Positions 24,664 to 34,554 are shown, counted from the stretch's first letter. The stretch is 64,000 nucleotides of DNA from Gracilibacter sp. BRH_c7a (GCA_001516055.1 LOEZ01000071.1:54857-118856); one strand, 5' to 3'. A program made the numbers and translations. The notes: generated by a model from the sequence alone, not told the origin.

Positions 24664-27288
24664 ATGAAAATACACCATGTCAGGGCAATAGAGGGAGCTA
24701 ATTATTTTAGCTATAAGCCCGTTGTCCGAGGAGTAGTGGATATCACCGAATGGCAAAGGAAAACTACCAAGGAACTGGGAGATTTCAATGGCAGATTATT
24801 GAGTTGCTTGCCTACCCTCGCTAGTCATACTTGTTCTCGCGGCCGAGAAGGAGGGTTTCTAGAAAGGTTAAAAGAAGGAACACTACCAGGGCATGTATTA
24901 GAACATGTCGCGATAGAATTATTAAATATTGCCGGCGAAAATATTCGTTATGGTAAAACTCGCCTTATTGATGAAGAACAACAGCAGTATGAAGTGATTT
25001 ATCAATATGAATGTAAGGAAGCGGGGATTGAAGCTTTTTACTGTGCCCAGAAAATACTGCTTAAACTTTTATATAGGCAGGAAATTGTAGTTAGTGAACT
25101 CATAGAAAAACTTAAGAAGATAAAATCAGAGTATCAACCCGGACCATCTACCAAGGCCATATTAGATGTTTGCATCGACAGAGGAATACCTTTTCAGAAG
25201 TTGGGGAATGGAAGTCTGTATCAATTAGGATATGGCCGTTACCAGAGAAAGATTCGAGCAGCGATGACGGATCTAACCTCCTGCATAGGGGTGGATATAG
25301 CCGGGGATAAACAACTAACTCGTCAAATACTTAATGAGTCGGCGATTCCTGTGCCTCGTGGAATAGTGGTTCGTTCTGAAGAAGAAATTATAGCGAGGTT
25401 CCGAGAGTTCAAGGGAAGCGTAGCTGTTAAACCTTGTCAAGGGAACCAAGGTAAAGGGGTATCATTATCTTTAAAAACTGAAAATGAAGTTTTAGGCGGA
25501 TTTCGTTTAGCTGAAGCGTATGATGATAAAGTTATCATTGAAGAATTCATAAAAGGTAATAATTATCGGATTTTAGTTGTTGGAGGAAAAATGGTCGCTG
25601 CAGCTAGAAGGATTCCACCTTTGGTTATCGGAGACGGTAGATCTTCAATTAAAGAGCTTGTAGAGCAGGAGAATAATAACCCTTTGAGAGGAGAGGGGCA
25701 TGAAAATTACCTTACCAAAATTCATTTGGATTCAGTTGTTATTATGGACCTTTATCGGAAAGGCTTAGATATTTCATCTGTTCCAAATTTGGGTGAAAAA
25801 ATTATGCTAAGACAAAGTGCTAACTTGAGTACAGGAGCTACAGCGATTGACACGACGGATATTGTTCATCCGGACAACGCGAAGCTTGCAGAATATGCAG
25901 CAAAAGTTCTTAAGCTCGATATCGCAGGTGTGGATATGATTTTAGAAGATATTAGTAAGTCTTACTTGGAACAAGGGGGAAAAGTTATAGAGGTTAACGC
26001 TGCTCCCGGTTTAAGGATGCATTTGCTCCCAAGTAAGGGTCAAAGCAGAGATATTGGCCCGGAGATTGTAAATATGCTCTTCCCTCAAAACAATGGGAGA
26101 ATTCCGATAGTATCTGTTACAGGTACAAATGGGAAAACAACTGTGGTTCGTCTCATAAGCAAGATGCTTCAGAATCAAAATATAGCTGTAGGAATGACTT
26201 CGACTGAAGGGATATTTATAAATGGAAGATTATTGGCTAAAGGAGATTTGAGCGGTCCGTACAGTGCTCAAGTAGTGTTAAGACACCCAGAGGTCCAAGT
26301 AGCCGTTCTAGAAACAGCCAGGGGCGGAATTCTGCGTTCAGGATTAGGGTACGATTATGCAGATGTGGCAGTAATTACAAATATCACAGAAGATCATCTG
26401 GAACAGTACGGAATAGATAGTATTGAAGACTTAGTCAAAGTAAAAAGCCTAGTGGCTGAAATGGTCAGTAAACATAGTTATGTGGTGCTCAATGCTGACG
26501 ATAAAGAAGTCGCTAATTTAGCATCTCAAACTAGGGGTAAGGTGATTCTGTTCAGTACTCAACTTCAGAATAGGAAACTTTGTAAGCATTTAGCTTTTGG
26601 AGGTTCGGCGGTTGTAGTCGATAAGAACAAAATTCTAGTATGTGAAGGAGCTCGAAGTTACAGTATATGCAACTTGGCAAAAATTCCTATAACTTGGGGA
26701 GGAAAAGCACAGCATAATGTTCAAAACGTATTAGCAGCTACCGCTGCTTGCTGGGCTCTTGGCTATAATGCTTCTCAGATACGAAGGACCATCTGCAGCT
26801 TTGGACAGGATGTTATAGATAATCAAGGACGACTAGAATTCTATGATTTGAAGAGCTTTAAGGTAGTTCTCGATTATGGACATAATCCTGCGGGAATAAG
26901 AGAAGTTGTAAAAACTTTAAAAAAGATAAAGCATAGGAAAATAATCGGATGTATCGGATTACCTGGAGATCGTAGTGATGATACAACAAGAAAACTGGCT
27001 AGTGAAGCCGCCAAAGGATTAGATTTTATCTTTATTAAGGAAGATAATGATCTTAGAGGCAGAAAACAGGGGGAAGTAGCAAATATCATCTACCAACAGG
27101 CTTTGAAAGAAGGGAAGAAGCCTAGTCAAATGAAGAAAGTTTTGAGTGAAGAAGAGGCTTTTAGGGAAGCTATACATAGTGCACAAGAAGGGGACATAGT
27201 TGTCATGTTTTATGAAAAAGCTGAACCTCTGAGAGAAATTATTTTCCAGTTTGAGCTAGATATTAATAAGCAAAGAGTAGTATTATAA
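24664..27288 (+). CDS. cphA: Cyanophycin synthetase
   Basis: 874 residues, ATG 24664 after AGGAGG, the usual CphA1 size. Three parts: a small N-terminal domain (1-160), an ATP-grasp domain (about 215-470; VKPCQGNQGKGVSLSL, EEFIKGNNYRILVVGG, DMILED..., VIEVNAAPGLRMH) and a Mur-ligase-like domain (about 480-870; VTGTNGKTTVVRL, NITEDHLEQYG, LDYGHNPAGIREV). It adds Asp to the backbone and Arg to side chains using two ATP. All expected active-site segments are present, so the enzyme looks intact. No obvious terminator follows. Confidence 0.96.
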   Translation: MKIHHVRAIEGANYFSYKPVVRGVVDITEWQRKTTKELGDFNGRLLSCLPTLASHTCSRGREGGFLERLKEGTLPGHVLEHVAIELLNIAGENIRYGKTRLIDEEQQQYEVIYQYECKEAGIEAFYCAQKILLKLLYRQEIVVSELIEKLKKIKSEYQPGPSTKAILDVCIDRGIPFQKLGNGSLYQLGYGRYQRKIRAAMTDLTSCIGVDIAGDKQLTRQILNESAIPVPRGIVVRSEEEIIARFREFKGSVAVKPCQGNQGKGVSLSLKTENEVLGGFRLAEAYDDKVIIEEFIKGNNYRILVVGGKMVAAARRIPPLVIGDGRSSIKELVEQENNNPLRGEGHENYLTKIHLDSVVIMDLYRKGLDISSVPNLGEKIMLRQSANLSTGATAIDTTDIVHPDNAKLAEYAAKVLKLDIAGVDMILEDISKSYLEQGGKVIEVNAAPGLRMHLLPSKGQSRDIGPEIVNMLFPQNNGRIPIVSVTGTNGKTTVVRLISKMLQNQNIAVGMTSTEGIFINGRLLAKGDLSGPYSAQVVLRHPEVQVAVLETARGGILRSGLGYDYADVAVITNITEDHLEQYGIDSIEDLVKVKSLVAEMVSKHSYVVLNADDKEVANLASQTRGKVILFSTQLQNRKLCKHLAFGGSAVVVDKNKILVCEGARSYSICNLAKIPITWGGKAQHNVQNVLAATAACWALGYNASQIRRTICSFGQDVIDNQGRLEFYDLKSFKVVLDYGHNPAGIREVVKTLKKIKHRKIIGCIGLPGDRSDDTTRKLASEAAKGLDFIFIKEDNDLRGRKQGEVANIIYQQALKEGKKPSQMKKVLSEEEAFREAIHSAQEGDIVVMFYEKAEPLREIIFQFELDINKQRVVL

Positions 27289-27387
27289 ATAAAGACTTGG
27301 ATAACTGATAATATTTTCCTGGAAGTATGAACCCCAAATAATATATAATATAAAATAGGAAAAAAATGCATATGTAAAGGTTATAAA

Positions 27388-28260
27388 ATGGTTATTTCAC
27401 GTATCGAAACGATTGCCCCTGCAAAGATTAACCTTGCCTTAGCCGTAACAGGACTTAGGGCTGATGGGTTTCATATGATTCAAACAGTCTTTCAAACCAT
27501 TTCACTTTTCGATCGAATAGAAGTTGAACTAAAAGGTGAAGGGATAACGTGTGCTTGCGGAGATTTAAGTGGGGAAAGTAACCTGGCATATAAAGCTGCT
27601 GCAAGTTTTATTGAAGAACTTAAAGGCAAGCAGAATATTTCTGGGAACATGGGAATTACCATAACTATCGAGAAGAATATTCCTCTTCAAGCAGGTCTTG
27701 CGGGAGGAAGTGCGGATGCTGCGGCTGTTCTTAGAGGTTTGAATAAGTTATACTCACATCCGTTTTCTTATGAGGAGCTTCTTGAGATAGCTGCTAGCTG
27801 TGGATCCGATACGGCATTTTGTCTCAAAGGAGGGACCCAATGGGGTGAAGGCACAGGGACAAACCTTACGAAGTTACCGCAAGCTCCTGAGTTAAACCTT
27901 TTATTAGTTAAACCAATTAAAGGAGTTAACACTTCGGAAGCATATCGTTTGTTTGATGAGACAGGAGAAATATCTTTCCTGGATAAGGATTTATGGGCCG
28001 ATGTTCTTCAAAAAGGTGATGGTGAACAAATTGGGAAACTTATGGTTAATTCACTAGAAAAATCTGCATTTATGCTTGTGCCTGAGATTAAACATATAAA
28101 AGAGTTACTATTAGAAGGGGGCTGTTGGGGGGCACTTATGTCTGGAAGCGGCTCAGCGGTTTTTGGTATTTTGCCCGATATAGAAACAGGGATAGGTTTA
28201 ACGAAATCTTTAGTTAATGAAGGATTTCTTGAGACATGGATTGTGAAGACAATTGTTTAA
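27388..28260 (+). CDS. ispE: 4-diphosphocytidyl-2-C-methyl-D-erythritol kinase
   Basis: 290 residues, ATG 27388. GHMP-kinase motifs: APAKINLALAVTG at the N-terminus, the ATP loop PLQAGLAGGSADAAAVLRGL at about 102-121 and LMSGSGSAVFGI near the C-terminus. IspE phosphorylates CDP-ME in the MEP pathway for isoprenoids. The order ispE-(gntR)-purR-spoVG-glmU is conserved in Clostridia. The ribosome binding site is weak (AAAGG). It is probably cotranscribed with the GntR gene 27 nt downstream. Confidence 0.95.
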   Translation: MVISRIETIAPAKINLALAVTGLRADGFHMIQTVFQTISLFDRIEVELKGEGITCACGDLSGESNLAYKAAASFIEELKGKQNISGNMGITITIEKNIPLQAGLAGGSADAAAVLRGLNKLYSHPFSYEELLEIAASCGSDTAFCLKGGTQWGEGTGTNLTKLPQAPELNLLLVKPIKGVNTSEAYRLFDETGEISFLDKDLWADVLQKGDGEQIGKLMVNSLEKSAFMLVPEIKHIKELLLEGGCWGALMSGSGSAVFGILPDIETGIGLTKSLVNEGFLETWIVKTIV

Positions 28261-28287
28261 TCAAGATAAATTGAAAGGAGAAAAAAG

Positions 28288-28965
28288 TTGGAAAGACGCT
28301 TAGTGCCGGTGAAACTTGATAGCTATAAACCTCTAAGAGAAATAGTACTGGAAGCATTACGTGAGGCCATTATTAACGGTGTTCTTATACCAGGGGAACG
28401 TCTTATGGAGATACAACTTGCGGAAGAAATGGGAGTAAGTAGGACTCCTGTTCGTGAAGCCATTCGCAAATTAGAACTAGAAGGATTTGTAGTTATGATA
28501 CCCAGAAAGGGTGCATATGTAGCAGGGGTCTCATTTAAGGATGTTAAAGATGTGTTTGAGATTCGTGCTGCTCTGGAAGGACTTGCAGCGGGTCTGGCCG
28601 CAGAGAAAGTTACCCAGGAAGAAGTAGAGCAAATGGAACGTGCCCTCCATTATGAGAGAGAACCAGATTCTTTAGAAGAGATGGTACAATCAGATACAGA
28701 CTTCCATGCACTTCTTTATAAAGCAAGTAGAAATGAACGTCTTATTAGTATCCTGGCTAATCTTAGAGAACAAATTCAGAGATTCAGGACGACTTCACTT
28801 GCAGTACCGGGCAGACCCAAAACTGCTATCCAGGAGCACAGAGCCATGGTTGATGCCATAGCAAGGCATGATGTTGAGGATGCCCAAAGTTTAGCTGCTG
28901 CTCATATAGAGAATGCTGCTAATATAATGTACGAGGCTCTGAGGGAGATAGCTCGTGGGAAATAG
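28288..28965 (+). CDS. GntR/FadR-family transcriptional regulator
   Basis: 225 residues from TTG 28288, well placed after AAAGGAG. The winged-helix domain (10-75) shows LREIVLEALREAIINGVLIPG, MEIQLAEEMGVSRTPVREAIRKLELEG, and the FCD effector domain (80-215) has FEIRAALEGLAAGLAAEKV and a metal-type pattern DTDFHALLYKAS with HRAMVDAIARHD and AAAHIENA. FCD regulators bind carboxylic acids with a metal ion; the ligand here is unknown. GntR genes between ispE and purR recur in Clostridia. Confidence 0.9.
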   Translation: MERRLVPVKLDSYKPLREIVLEALREAIINGVLIPGERLMEIQLAEEMGVSRTPVREAIRKLELEGFVVMIPRKGAYVAGVSFKDVKDVFEIRAALEGLAAGLAAEKVTQEEVEQMERALHYEREPDSLEEMVQSDTDFHALLYKASRNERLISILANLREQIQRFRTTSLAVPGRPKTAIQEHRAMVDAIARHDVEDAQSLAAAHIENAANIMYEALREIARGK

Positions 28966-29013
28966 GGCTATTTTATTCAATTATAAATATTTTATATTCC
29001 AAGAGATGGTACT

Positions 29014-29829
29014 ATGAAAAGAACTGACAGAATTATCGCCTTAACTGAAGCTCTCTTAACTCGTCCCAATGAACTATTGTCTTTGGGTTTTTTTGCTGAG
29101 CGCTTTGAGACGGCTAAGTCTACTATTAGCGAAGATCTAGTAACCATTAAAGAAAGTCTTCGTTTAATAGGGAGAGGTTATCTGGAAACAATTCCAGGAG
29201 CTGCCGGGGGAGTTAGATTCTTGCCTTCTATTAATCAGGAAGAGGCTGAGATCTTTCTGGCAGATTTAGCTCAAAAGTTAAGCGAGAATGAAAGGATATT
29301 GCCTGGAGGTTTCCTATATACAACCGATATTCTCTATAATCCAGCAGTAGTACGCCCTTTGGGTCTTATTTTTGCGAGTATTTTTCGTAAAAAGAATCCA
29401 GAGATTGTAGTCTCAATTGAGACTAAAGGAATTCCCCTGGCGTTGATGACGGCTGATTGTTTAGGGGTGCCTGCAGTAATCGTTCGACATGGTAATAAAG
29501 TAACCGAAGGATCTTCAGTAAGTATTAACTATGTTTCAGGATCTTCCAAAAGAATACAAACCATGATTCTAGGACGTAAAGCCTTAGGTATAGGTAAGAA
29601 GGTACTAATTATTGATGATTTTATTAAAGCTGGCGGTACCGCCAAAGGTATAGTCAGTTTGATGCAGGAGTTTGAAGCCGAGGTAGTTGGACTAGGGATC
29701 TTAATGGAAGATACCAGTTGGGATGTACCGAGACTTGTAGATAATTATTTGGCTCTTTTGCAATTTGGGGTAAGTGATTCGACAGGACAAAGTGCGGTTA
29801 AACCAAAAAAAATGGTTAATTTTAATTAA
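29014..29829 (+). CDS. purR: Purine operon repressor PurR
   Basis: 271 residues, ATG 29014. The N-terminal winged helix (RTDRIIALTEALLTRPNELL...SKSTISEDLVTIKESL) is followed by a phosphoribosyltransferase-fold domain with the PRPP loop VLIIDDFIKAGGTAKG (about 202-217). In Bacillus PurR represses purine synthesis genes and is released by PRPP. The position before spoVG and glmU-prs is conserved; prs, which makes PRPP, is 2.8 kb downstream. Confidence 0.94.
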   Translation: MKRTDRIIALTEALLTRPNELLSLGFFAERFETAKSTISEDLVTIKESLRLIGRGYLETIPGAAGGVRFLPSINQEEAEIFLADLAQKLSENERILPGGFLYTTDILYNPAVVRPLGLIFASIFRKKNPEIVVSIETKGIPLALMTADCLGVPAVIVRHGNKVTEGSSVSINYVSGSSKRIQTMILGRKALGIGKKVLIIDDFIKAGGTAKGIVSLMQEFEAEVVGLGILMEDTSWDVPRLVDNYLALLQFGVSDSTGQSAVKPKKMVNFN

Positions 29830-29864
29830 TAGTAGAAAAAAATTGGATTTTTTTCGGTTTAGAA

Positions 29865-29893
29865 GAAGGAGTTTTTTACCAAATAGAGAATAA
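29865..29893 (+). promoter_or_regulatory. SigH promoter of spoVG
   Basis: A -35 element GAAGGAGTT (29865-29873; consensus RNAGGAWWW, one mismatch) and a -10 element AGAGAATAA (29885-29893; consensus RNNGAATWW, full match) are 11 bp apart, the SigH spacing. In Bacillus spoVG is a classical SigH-dependent gene, so gene and promoter agree. Confidence 0.8.
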
Positions 29894-29940
29894 AGAAAGA
29901 AGGTATGTGGAGGCGTTAGGGAAGGGTGGTGATACTCAAA

Positions 29941-30198
29941 ATGGAGATAACTGATGTGAGAGTTCGGAAAGTTAATACTGAAGGCAAGATGAAAGCAGTG
30001 GTATCAGTCACATTTGACAATGAATTTGTTGTTCATGACGTTAAAGTTGTGGAGGGTAATAATGGTCTTTTTGTGGCAATGCCTAGCCGAAAGACACCAG
30101 AAGGCGATTTCCGTGATATTGCTCACCCTATTTCATCTGCGTCCAGGGAAAAAATTCAAACAAAAGTGCTTGATGAGTATGGTAAGAGTTTGGAATAG
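29941..30198 (+). CDS. spoVG: SpoVG regulatory RNA-binding protein
   Basis: 85 residues from ATG 29941, preceded by AGGGTGGTG; a GTG at 29926 would add five residues not seen in the family. Signature: [42 protein letters not shown] and [14 protein letters not shown]. SpoVG binds nucleic acids and affects septation, sporulation and, in pathogens, virulence genes. A SigH-type promoter lies upstream and a strong terminator downstream, so it is monocistronic. Confidence 0.96.
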   Translation: MEITDVRVRKVNTEGKMKAVVSVTFDNEFVVHDVKVVEGNNGLFVAMPSRKTPEGDFRDIAHPISSASREKIQTKVLDEYGKSLE

Positions 30199-30221
30199 CA
30201 ATGAATTTGGATAATCATTAA

Positions 30222-30246
30222 AGAGGCCGAGAAAGGTCTCTTTTTT
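30222..30246 (+). terminator. Terminator of spoVG
   Basis: Stem AGAGGCC (30222-30228) with GGTCTCT (30235-30241, one G-T pair), 6-nt loop, six T's. Confidence 0.85.
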
Positions 30247-30328
30247 ATCGTTTCCCCCATAAAATAAGTAGAATTTGGTAAGTAATAATAGTGATTGACT
30301 AATCAATAGAGAAAAGTTAATATTTGAT

Positions 30329-30358
30329 TTGTTATTTATTTAAGATAAACGTTATAAT
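30329..30358 (+). promoter_or_regulatory. SigA-type promoter of glmU-prs
   Basis: TTGTTA (30329-30334), 18-bp spacer, TATAAT (30353-30358), about 42 nt before the glmU start. Confidence 0.6.
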
Positions 30359-30399
30359 AATAATTAAATACAAGTTATATTATGGAGGCTAAAGATATA

Positions 30400-31761
30400 A
30401 TGCCTGATTATACTGCAATTATACTTGCAGCGGGGAAAGGAACCCGTATGAAATCAGAGTTGCCTAAAGTGATGCATAAGCTTGCAGGTAAACCGCTTAT
30501 TGATCATGTCCTTGATTCTATCGAGAAACTAGGAGTATCAGAAGTACTTACAATAGTGGGACATGGGCGTGAGATTGTTACGGAACATATCAAGGGCAGG
30601 TCTGAGATAGTTATCCAGCATGAGCAACTCGGAACGGGTCATGCACTTCTTCAGGCAGCTCCTTTTCTAAAGAAGAATAAAGGAGTTTTAGTACTAAGTG
30701 GTGATCAACCCCTTCTCACGAGCGATACTCTTGATTCCCTTGTGAAAATGCATGAGGAGTCAAACTCATCGGCGACTGTATTGACAGCTCAGATGGATAA
30801 TCCTTATGGCTATGGAAGAATAATAAGGAATGAGGGGACCTTTAAGGCAATAGTTGAAGAAAAGGATTCCGATGAATCACAGAAAAGAATAAAAGAGATT
30901 AATACAGGTACATATTGCTTTGTAGGATTTTCTCTACAAGAAGCCCTGACTAGGATTACACCTAAGAATTCTCAAGGTGAGTATTATCTAACTGATGTAT
31001 TTGATAGCCTTCTGTCCCAGGGTGATAGTATAGAGACTTTCTGTACTCTGGACTCTACCCAAGCTCTTGGTATAAATAACCGTGTCCAATTAGCCGAGGC
31101 TGAGGATATCTTATTTGATAGAATTCGCAAATATTGGATGATGGAGGGTGTGACAATCATCAACCCTTCATCGGTTTTTATAGATGCAGACGCAGTTTTG
31201 GAGCAAGATGTAATTATCCACCCCTATAGTATTATTAAGGGTAAGACGAAGATTGAAGAAGGGGCAATCATTGGGCCAAGTACTATCCTTGAGAATTGTT
31301 ATTGCCAAAAAAGATGTAAAATAGAAAACTCAGTTGCTCGAGAAGCTACTATTGGACAGGATTGTCTTATAGGACCTTTTGCTTACCTAAGACCACAAAC
31401 TAGGTTGGATAAAGGGGTAAAAGTTGGAGATTTCGTCGAAATAAAAAACAGCTCAGTAGGAGAAGGATCGAAGATTCCTCATTTGAGCTATATAGGAGAC
31501 TCGGATATAGGGAAGAATGTCAATATAGGGGCAGGCACAATAACCTGTAACTATGATGGTTATAAAAAGCATAAGACCGTAATTGATGATGATGTTTTCG
31601 TTGGCAGTAACACAAACCTCGTTGCTCCAGTACGTATAGGAAAAAGCTCTGTGATTGGCGCAGGTTCTACGATAACCAAAGATGTTCCTTCTAAAGCACT
31701 TGCTTTAGAGCGGGCAGCACAAAAGACTATTGAAAATTATCAAAAAGATAAAGATAAATAG
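30400..31761 (+). CDS. glmU: Bifunctional UDP-N-acetylglucosamine pyrophosphorylase / glucosamine-1-phosphate N-acetyltransferase
   Basis: 453 residues. ATG 30400 follows GGAGG (30384-30388); an ATG at 30382 lies on that site and is rejected. The N-terminal nucleotidyltransferase has [20 protein letters not shown] and [11 protein letters not shown]; the C-terminal half is a left-handed beta-helix of hexapeptide repeats (from about 250) with [10 protein letters not shown] and [11 protein letters not shown]. GlmU makes UDP-GlcNAc for peptidoglycan. It precedes prs by 10 nt, the Bacillus arrangement. Confidence 0.97.
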   Translation: MPDYTAIILAAGKGTRMKSELPKVMHKLAGKPLIDHVLDSIEKLGVSEVLTIVGHGREIVTEHIKGRSEIVIQHEQLGTGHALLQAAPFLKKNKGVLVLSGDQPLLTSDTLDSLVKMHEESNSSATVLTAQMDNPYGYGRIIRNEGTFKAIVEEKDSDESQKRIKEINTGTYCFVGFSLQEALTRITPKNSQGEYYLTDVFDSLLSQGDSIETFCTLDSTQALGINNRVQLAEAEDILFDRIRKYWMMEGVTIINPSSVFIDADAVLEQDVIIHPYSIIKGKTKIEEGAIIGPSTILENCYCQKRCKIENSVAREATIGQDCLIGPFAYLRPQTRLDKGVKVGDFVEIKNSSVGEGSKIPHLSYIGDSDIGKNVNIGAGTITCNYDGYKKHKTVIDDDVFVGSNTNLVAPVRIGKSSVIGAGSTITKDVPSKALALERAAQKTIENYQKDKDK

Positions 31762-31771
31762 GGGGATTATT

Positions 31772-32713
31772 ATGGCAACAAAAGAATTGAAGATTTTTAG
31801 TGGTAATTCCAACAGAGATCTAGCTGGAGAAATCGCTGATTACCTGGGTATCTCTATAGGGGATGCTAAAGTAAAAACTTTTCAAGATGGAGAGATAAGT
31901 ACCTCGATTAATGAAAGTGTAAGAGGAGCTGATGTCTTCGTTGTTCAGCCAACCTGTTCTCCTACCAATGACAATATTATGGAACTATTAATTTTGATGG
32001 ATGCTTTGAGAAGAGCTTCTGCATCTCGTATTACGGCAGTTGTTCCATACTATGGTTATGCAAGGCAAGAAAGGAAAGCTAAAGCAAGAGAACCTATTAC
32101 TGCTAAACTTATAGCAAATATTATTACTACAGCTGGGGCAACCCGTCTGGTAGCAATGGATTTGCATGCTCCAGCTATTCAAGGATTTTTTGATATCCCG
32201 GTCGATCATCTTCCGGGAGTTCCTATTCTTGCTGAGTATTTTCTCGAGAAAAAGCTTAAGGATATTTGTGTTGTATCACCTGATATCGGTGGAGTCGCTC
32301 GAGCCCGGAATTTTGCTGAGAGAATCGGGGCTTCGCTAGCTATAGTGGACAAAAGACGCCCAGAACCGAATGTATCAGAGATTATGCATGTGATCGGTGA
32401 GTTGAACGGGAAAACAGCGGTTCTCATTGATGATATAATAGATACTGCGGGTACTATTACTCAAGCAGCCTCCGTTTTGATTGAAAAAGGTGCTACTGAG
32501 GTATACGCCTGTTGTACTCATCCTGTCCTTTCGTCACCTGCTGTCGAAAGATTGAACAATTCGGTTATAAAAGAAGTAGTGGTAACAAATACCATACCAC
32601 TTCCCAAAGAAAAAGACAGTTCCAAGATTAAAGTACTTTCTGTTGCTCCTTTGTTGGGAGAAGCAATAGTCCGTATCCATGAGGACTTATCTGTCAGTAA
32701 GCTTTTTAGTTAG
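31772..32713 (+). CDS. prs: Ribose-phosphate pyrophosphokinase
   Basis: 313 residues from ATG 31772 after GGGGGATT; the open frame reaches back into glmU without a better start. Motifs: [52 protein letters not shown] and the PRPP-binding [15 protein letters not shown]. It converts ribose-5-phosphate and ATP to PRPP for nucleotide, NAD, His and Trp synthesis. It is cotranscribed with glmU. The following gene is convergent. Confidence 0.97.
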   Translation: MATKELKIFSGNSNRDLAGEIADYLGISIGDAKVKTFQDGEISTSINESVRGADVFVVQPTCSPTNDNIMELLILMDALRRASASRITAVVPYYGYARQERKAKAREPITAKLIANIITTAGATRLVAMDLHAPAIQGFFDIPVDHLPGVPILAEYFLEKKLKDICVVSPDIGGVARARNFAERIGASLAIVDKRRPEPNVSEIMHVIGELNGKTAVLIDDIIDTAGTITQAASVLIEKGATEVYACCTHPVLSSPAVERLNNSVIKEVVVTNTIPLPKEKDSSKIKVLSVAPLLGEAIVRIHEDLSVSKLFS

Positions 32714-32787
32714 CAATTAAGTTGGTATAGTTTATAAATTACCGTAGAATATTGGTATATTTTTGTTATAAATCTTTGGATATGCTA

Positions 32788-33564
32788 TTAAATAATGTCT
32801 CCTTTATCGTCGGTTTTTACTTCTGAGCTTTCGTTATCATTCTGCTCTTGAGTAGTACAAGCTTCATTAAGAGTGATATCCTCAAGAGTGATATCTTCGC
32901 TTTCTAGCAGTGGATCATCCCAATCTTCCTGAACATTGAAGGTTTCTTTATCTTTGCCTTTGATGGTTTTCTTCCAATACTCGTTTAGACGTTGACCTTT
33001 CTCTGCTGCTTTACTCGAGGCAACATGCAGGAAGGATTTTAAATTTTCGTTAATACCTTTGTTATAGATTTCTAGCCGAGACTCACAATTACTGTCCACC
33101 ACAATAACATTCGGACCAATTGTAAGGATATCTTCAGCCTTTAACCTGGCTTTACCATTAAAAAGCCCTTCGATTTTTCCCTCAGAAATATCTATGCTGG
33201 CTATTTGACCGGTTTGGGGATTAATATAGAATTCATCGGTAACACCCAGAGTTTTACCGTTTTCAGTTATTACCTTAATTCCGAGAATCGCTGCTTTTTC
33301 TCTTAGCAGTTCTAGAATGTCAGGGAGGTTAGTTGCTTTTTCTACCTGACTTTCTGTACTGATAGTTATAGCGTTTTCACCAAGACTTACAACCTTGTTA
33401 AAAGGAATTATTCTCTGTTCTTTAAAGAAACCTTTGGGATCTACGACTAAGGCAACGATAGATTTTGTCTTCGGGTTGATTACCAAATTACGGACGAAGC
33501 CGATTTGTTGTCCTTCTTTTAAGGATATAATGGGCAATGATAAAAATTTTTTGCTCGCGAGCAC
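32788..33564 (-). CDS. PRC-barrel domain protein
   Basis: 258 residues, GTG 33564 after AAAGGAGG (8-nt spacing). Two PRC-barrel repeats: residues 1-80 (LPIISLKEGQQIGFVRNLV) and about 90-165 (GIKVITENGKTLGVTDEFYI). The C-terminal 80 residues are charged and acidic without a recognisable domain. Similar proteins are usual between prs and pth in Clostridia; the function is unknown. A 12-bp palindrome TGCTCGCGAGCA covers the first codons (33552-33563). Confidence 0.85.
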   Translation of the reverse strand: MLASKKFLSLPIISLKEGQQIGFVRNLVINPKTKSIVALVVDPKGFFKEQRIIPFNKVVSLGENAITISTESQVEKATNLPDILELLREKAAILGIKVITENGKTLGVTDEFYINPQTGQIASIDISEGKIEGLFNGKARLKAEDILTIGPNVIVVDSNCESRLEIYNKGINENLKSFLHVASSKAAEKGQRLNEYWKKTIKGKDKETFNVQEDWDDPLLESEDITLEDITLNEACTTQEQNDNESSEVKTDDKGDII

Positions 33565-33681
33565 ATTCCATTCCTCCTTTGGTATGAGTTAAATAAAAAT
33601 GCTTAGGGTTAAGATGTACGGAATTTGGGTTTCTATAAATTTATTCGCTAGTTAGGCAAAATATGCCGGGGAGGGGTTACT

Positions 33682-34245
33682 ATGAAAGCTATCATAGGTC
33701 TAGGTAATCCAGGTTTGAAATATGACAGATCGAAACATAATATTGGTTTTATGCTTCTTGACTTAATCACTAAAGATTTAAATCTTACTTATCGCACCAA
33801 CTTTCGGGGCAAGTTTACCGAAGGTAAGTTAAAAGAAGAAAAAGTTTTTTTCCTTAAACCATACACCTATATGAACCTTAGTGGTCATGCAGTAGCTGAG
33901 CTAGTAGGATATTATAAGTTGTTACCCCAAGACATTTTGGTAATTCATGATGATATGGACTTACCTATAGGAAGAATGAGATTACGTTCCAAAGGTAGCT
34001 CAGGAGGACATAACGGCTTGAAGTCAATAATTGCCGAATTGGGAACGCAAGAGTTTTGGAGACTAAAAATCGGAGTAGGCAGGCCGCGAGAAGAAGGTGA
34101 CGTGGTAAATCATGTTCTTTCGGCTTTTAGTAAGGAAGAAACCAAAATTCTTCAGGAAGTTATTGATAGAGGGAATAAAGCAGCGTTGCTCTGGCTTGAA
34201 GACAAACAAGATGAAGCTATGAATATTTATAATCAAGATAAATAA
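33682..34245 (+). CDS. pth: Peptidyl-tRNA hydrolase
   Basis: 187 residues, ATG 33682. Family motifs: GLGNPGLKYDRSKHNIGFM (catalytic H19), FLKPYTYMNLSG, IHDDMDLPIG and GSSGGHNGLKSI. Pth recycles tRNA from peptidyl-tRNA released by stalled ribosomes. It belongs to the conserved series pth-fin-mfd. The ribosome binding site is GGGGAGGGG. The intergenic 71 nt to fin contains a 12-bp palindrome AATACGCGTATT (34253-34264). Confidence 0.96.
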   Translation: MKAIIGLGNPGLKYDRSKHNIGFMLLDLITKDLNLTYRTNFRGKFTEGKLKEEKVFFLKPYTYMNLSGHAVAELVGYYKLLPQDILVIHDDMDLPIGRMRLRSKGSSGGHNGLKSIIAELGTQEFWRLKIGVGRPREEGDVVNHVLSAFSKEETKILQEVIDRGNKAALLWLEDKQDEAMNIYNQDK

Positions 34246-34316
34246 GTATAATAATACGCGTATTGTATAACCTTTCGTGTGAAGGGTAAGCATATTACAC
34301 GGGAGGTGTTTTAGCT

Positions 34317-34493
34317 GTGTATATGCTGAAAATATGTCGTTGCTGTGATTCTATTATCGGAGAACTTGAAGCCGATGATCTAAAGACTATGGGGATGGAT
34401 GGTTCTATCGAGGTAGTGGGGAATGTAGCATTTAGTCTCTGTCCTTATTGTATGCAGGAACTTGATACCGGTGGAATAATGTACTACCAGTAA
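34317..34493 (+). CDS. fin: Anti-sigma-F factor Fin
   Basis: 58 residues, too short for usual ORF cut-offs. GTG 34317 lies 8 nt after GGGAGGTG (34301-34308); ATG 34323 is a second option. The sequence shows a zinc-ribbon arrangement, ICRCCDSIIGEL near the N-terminus and LCPYCMQELD near the C-terminus, as in Fin (YabK). In Bacillus Fin is made in the forespore under SigF and helps the switch from SigF to SigG. The position between pth and mfd is the same as in Bacillus, which strongly supports the call. Confidence 0.88.
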   Translation: MYMLKICRCCDSIIGELEADDLKTMGMDGSIEVVGNVAFSLCPYCMQELDTGGIMYYQ

Positions 34494-34554
34494 ACAACTT
34501 TAATTGAACTATATTTCACAGAAGAAATTTTCTCGACTTTGCAGGAGGTAACCG

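Noticed and set aside
30324..30358. TTGATT with TATAAT as the glmU promoter
   Set aside because: The spacer is 23 bp; TTGTTA at 30329 with 18 bp is better.
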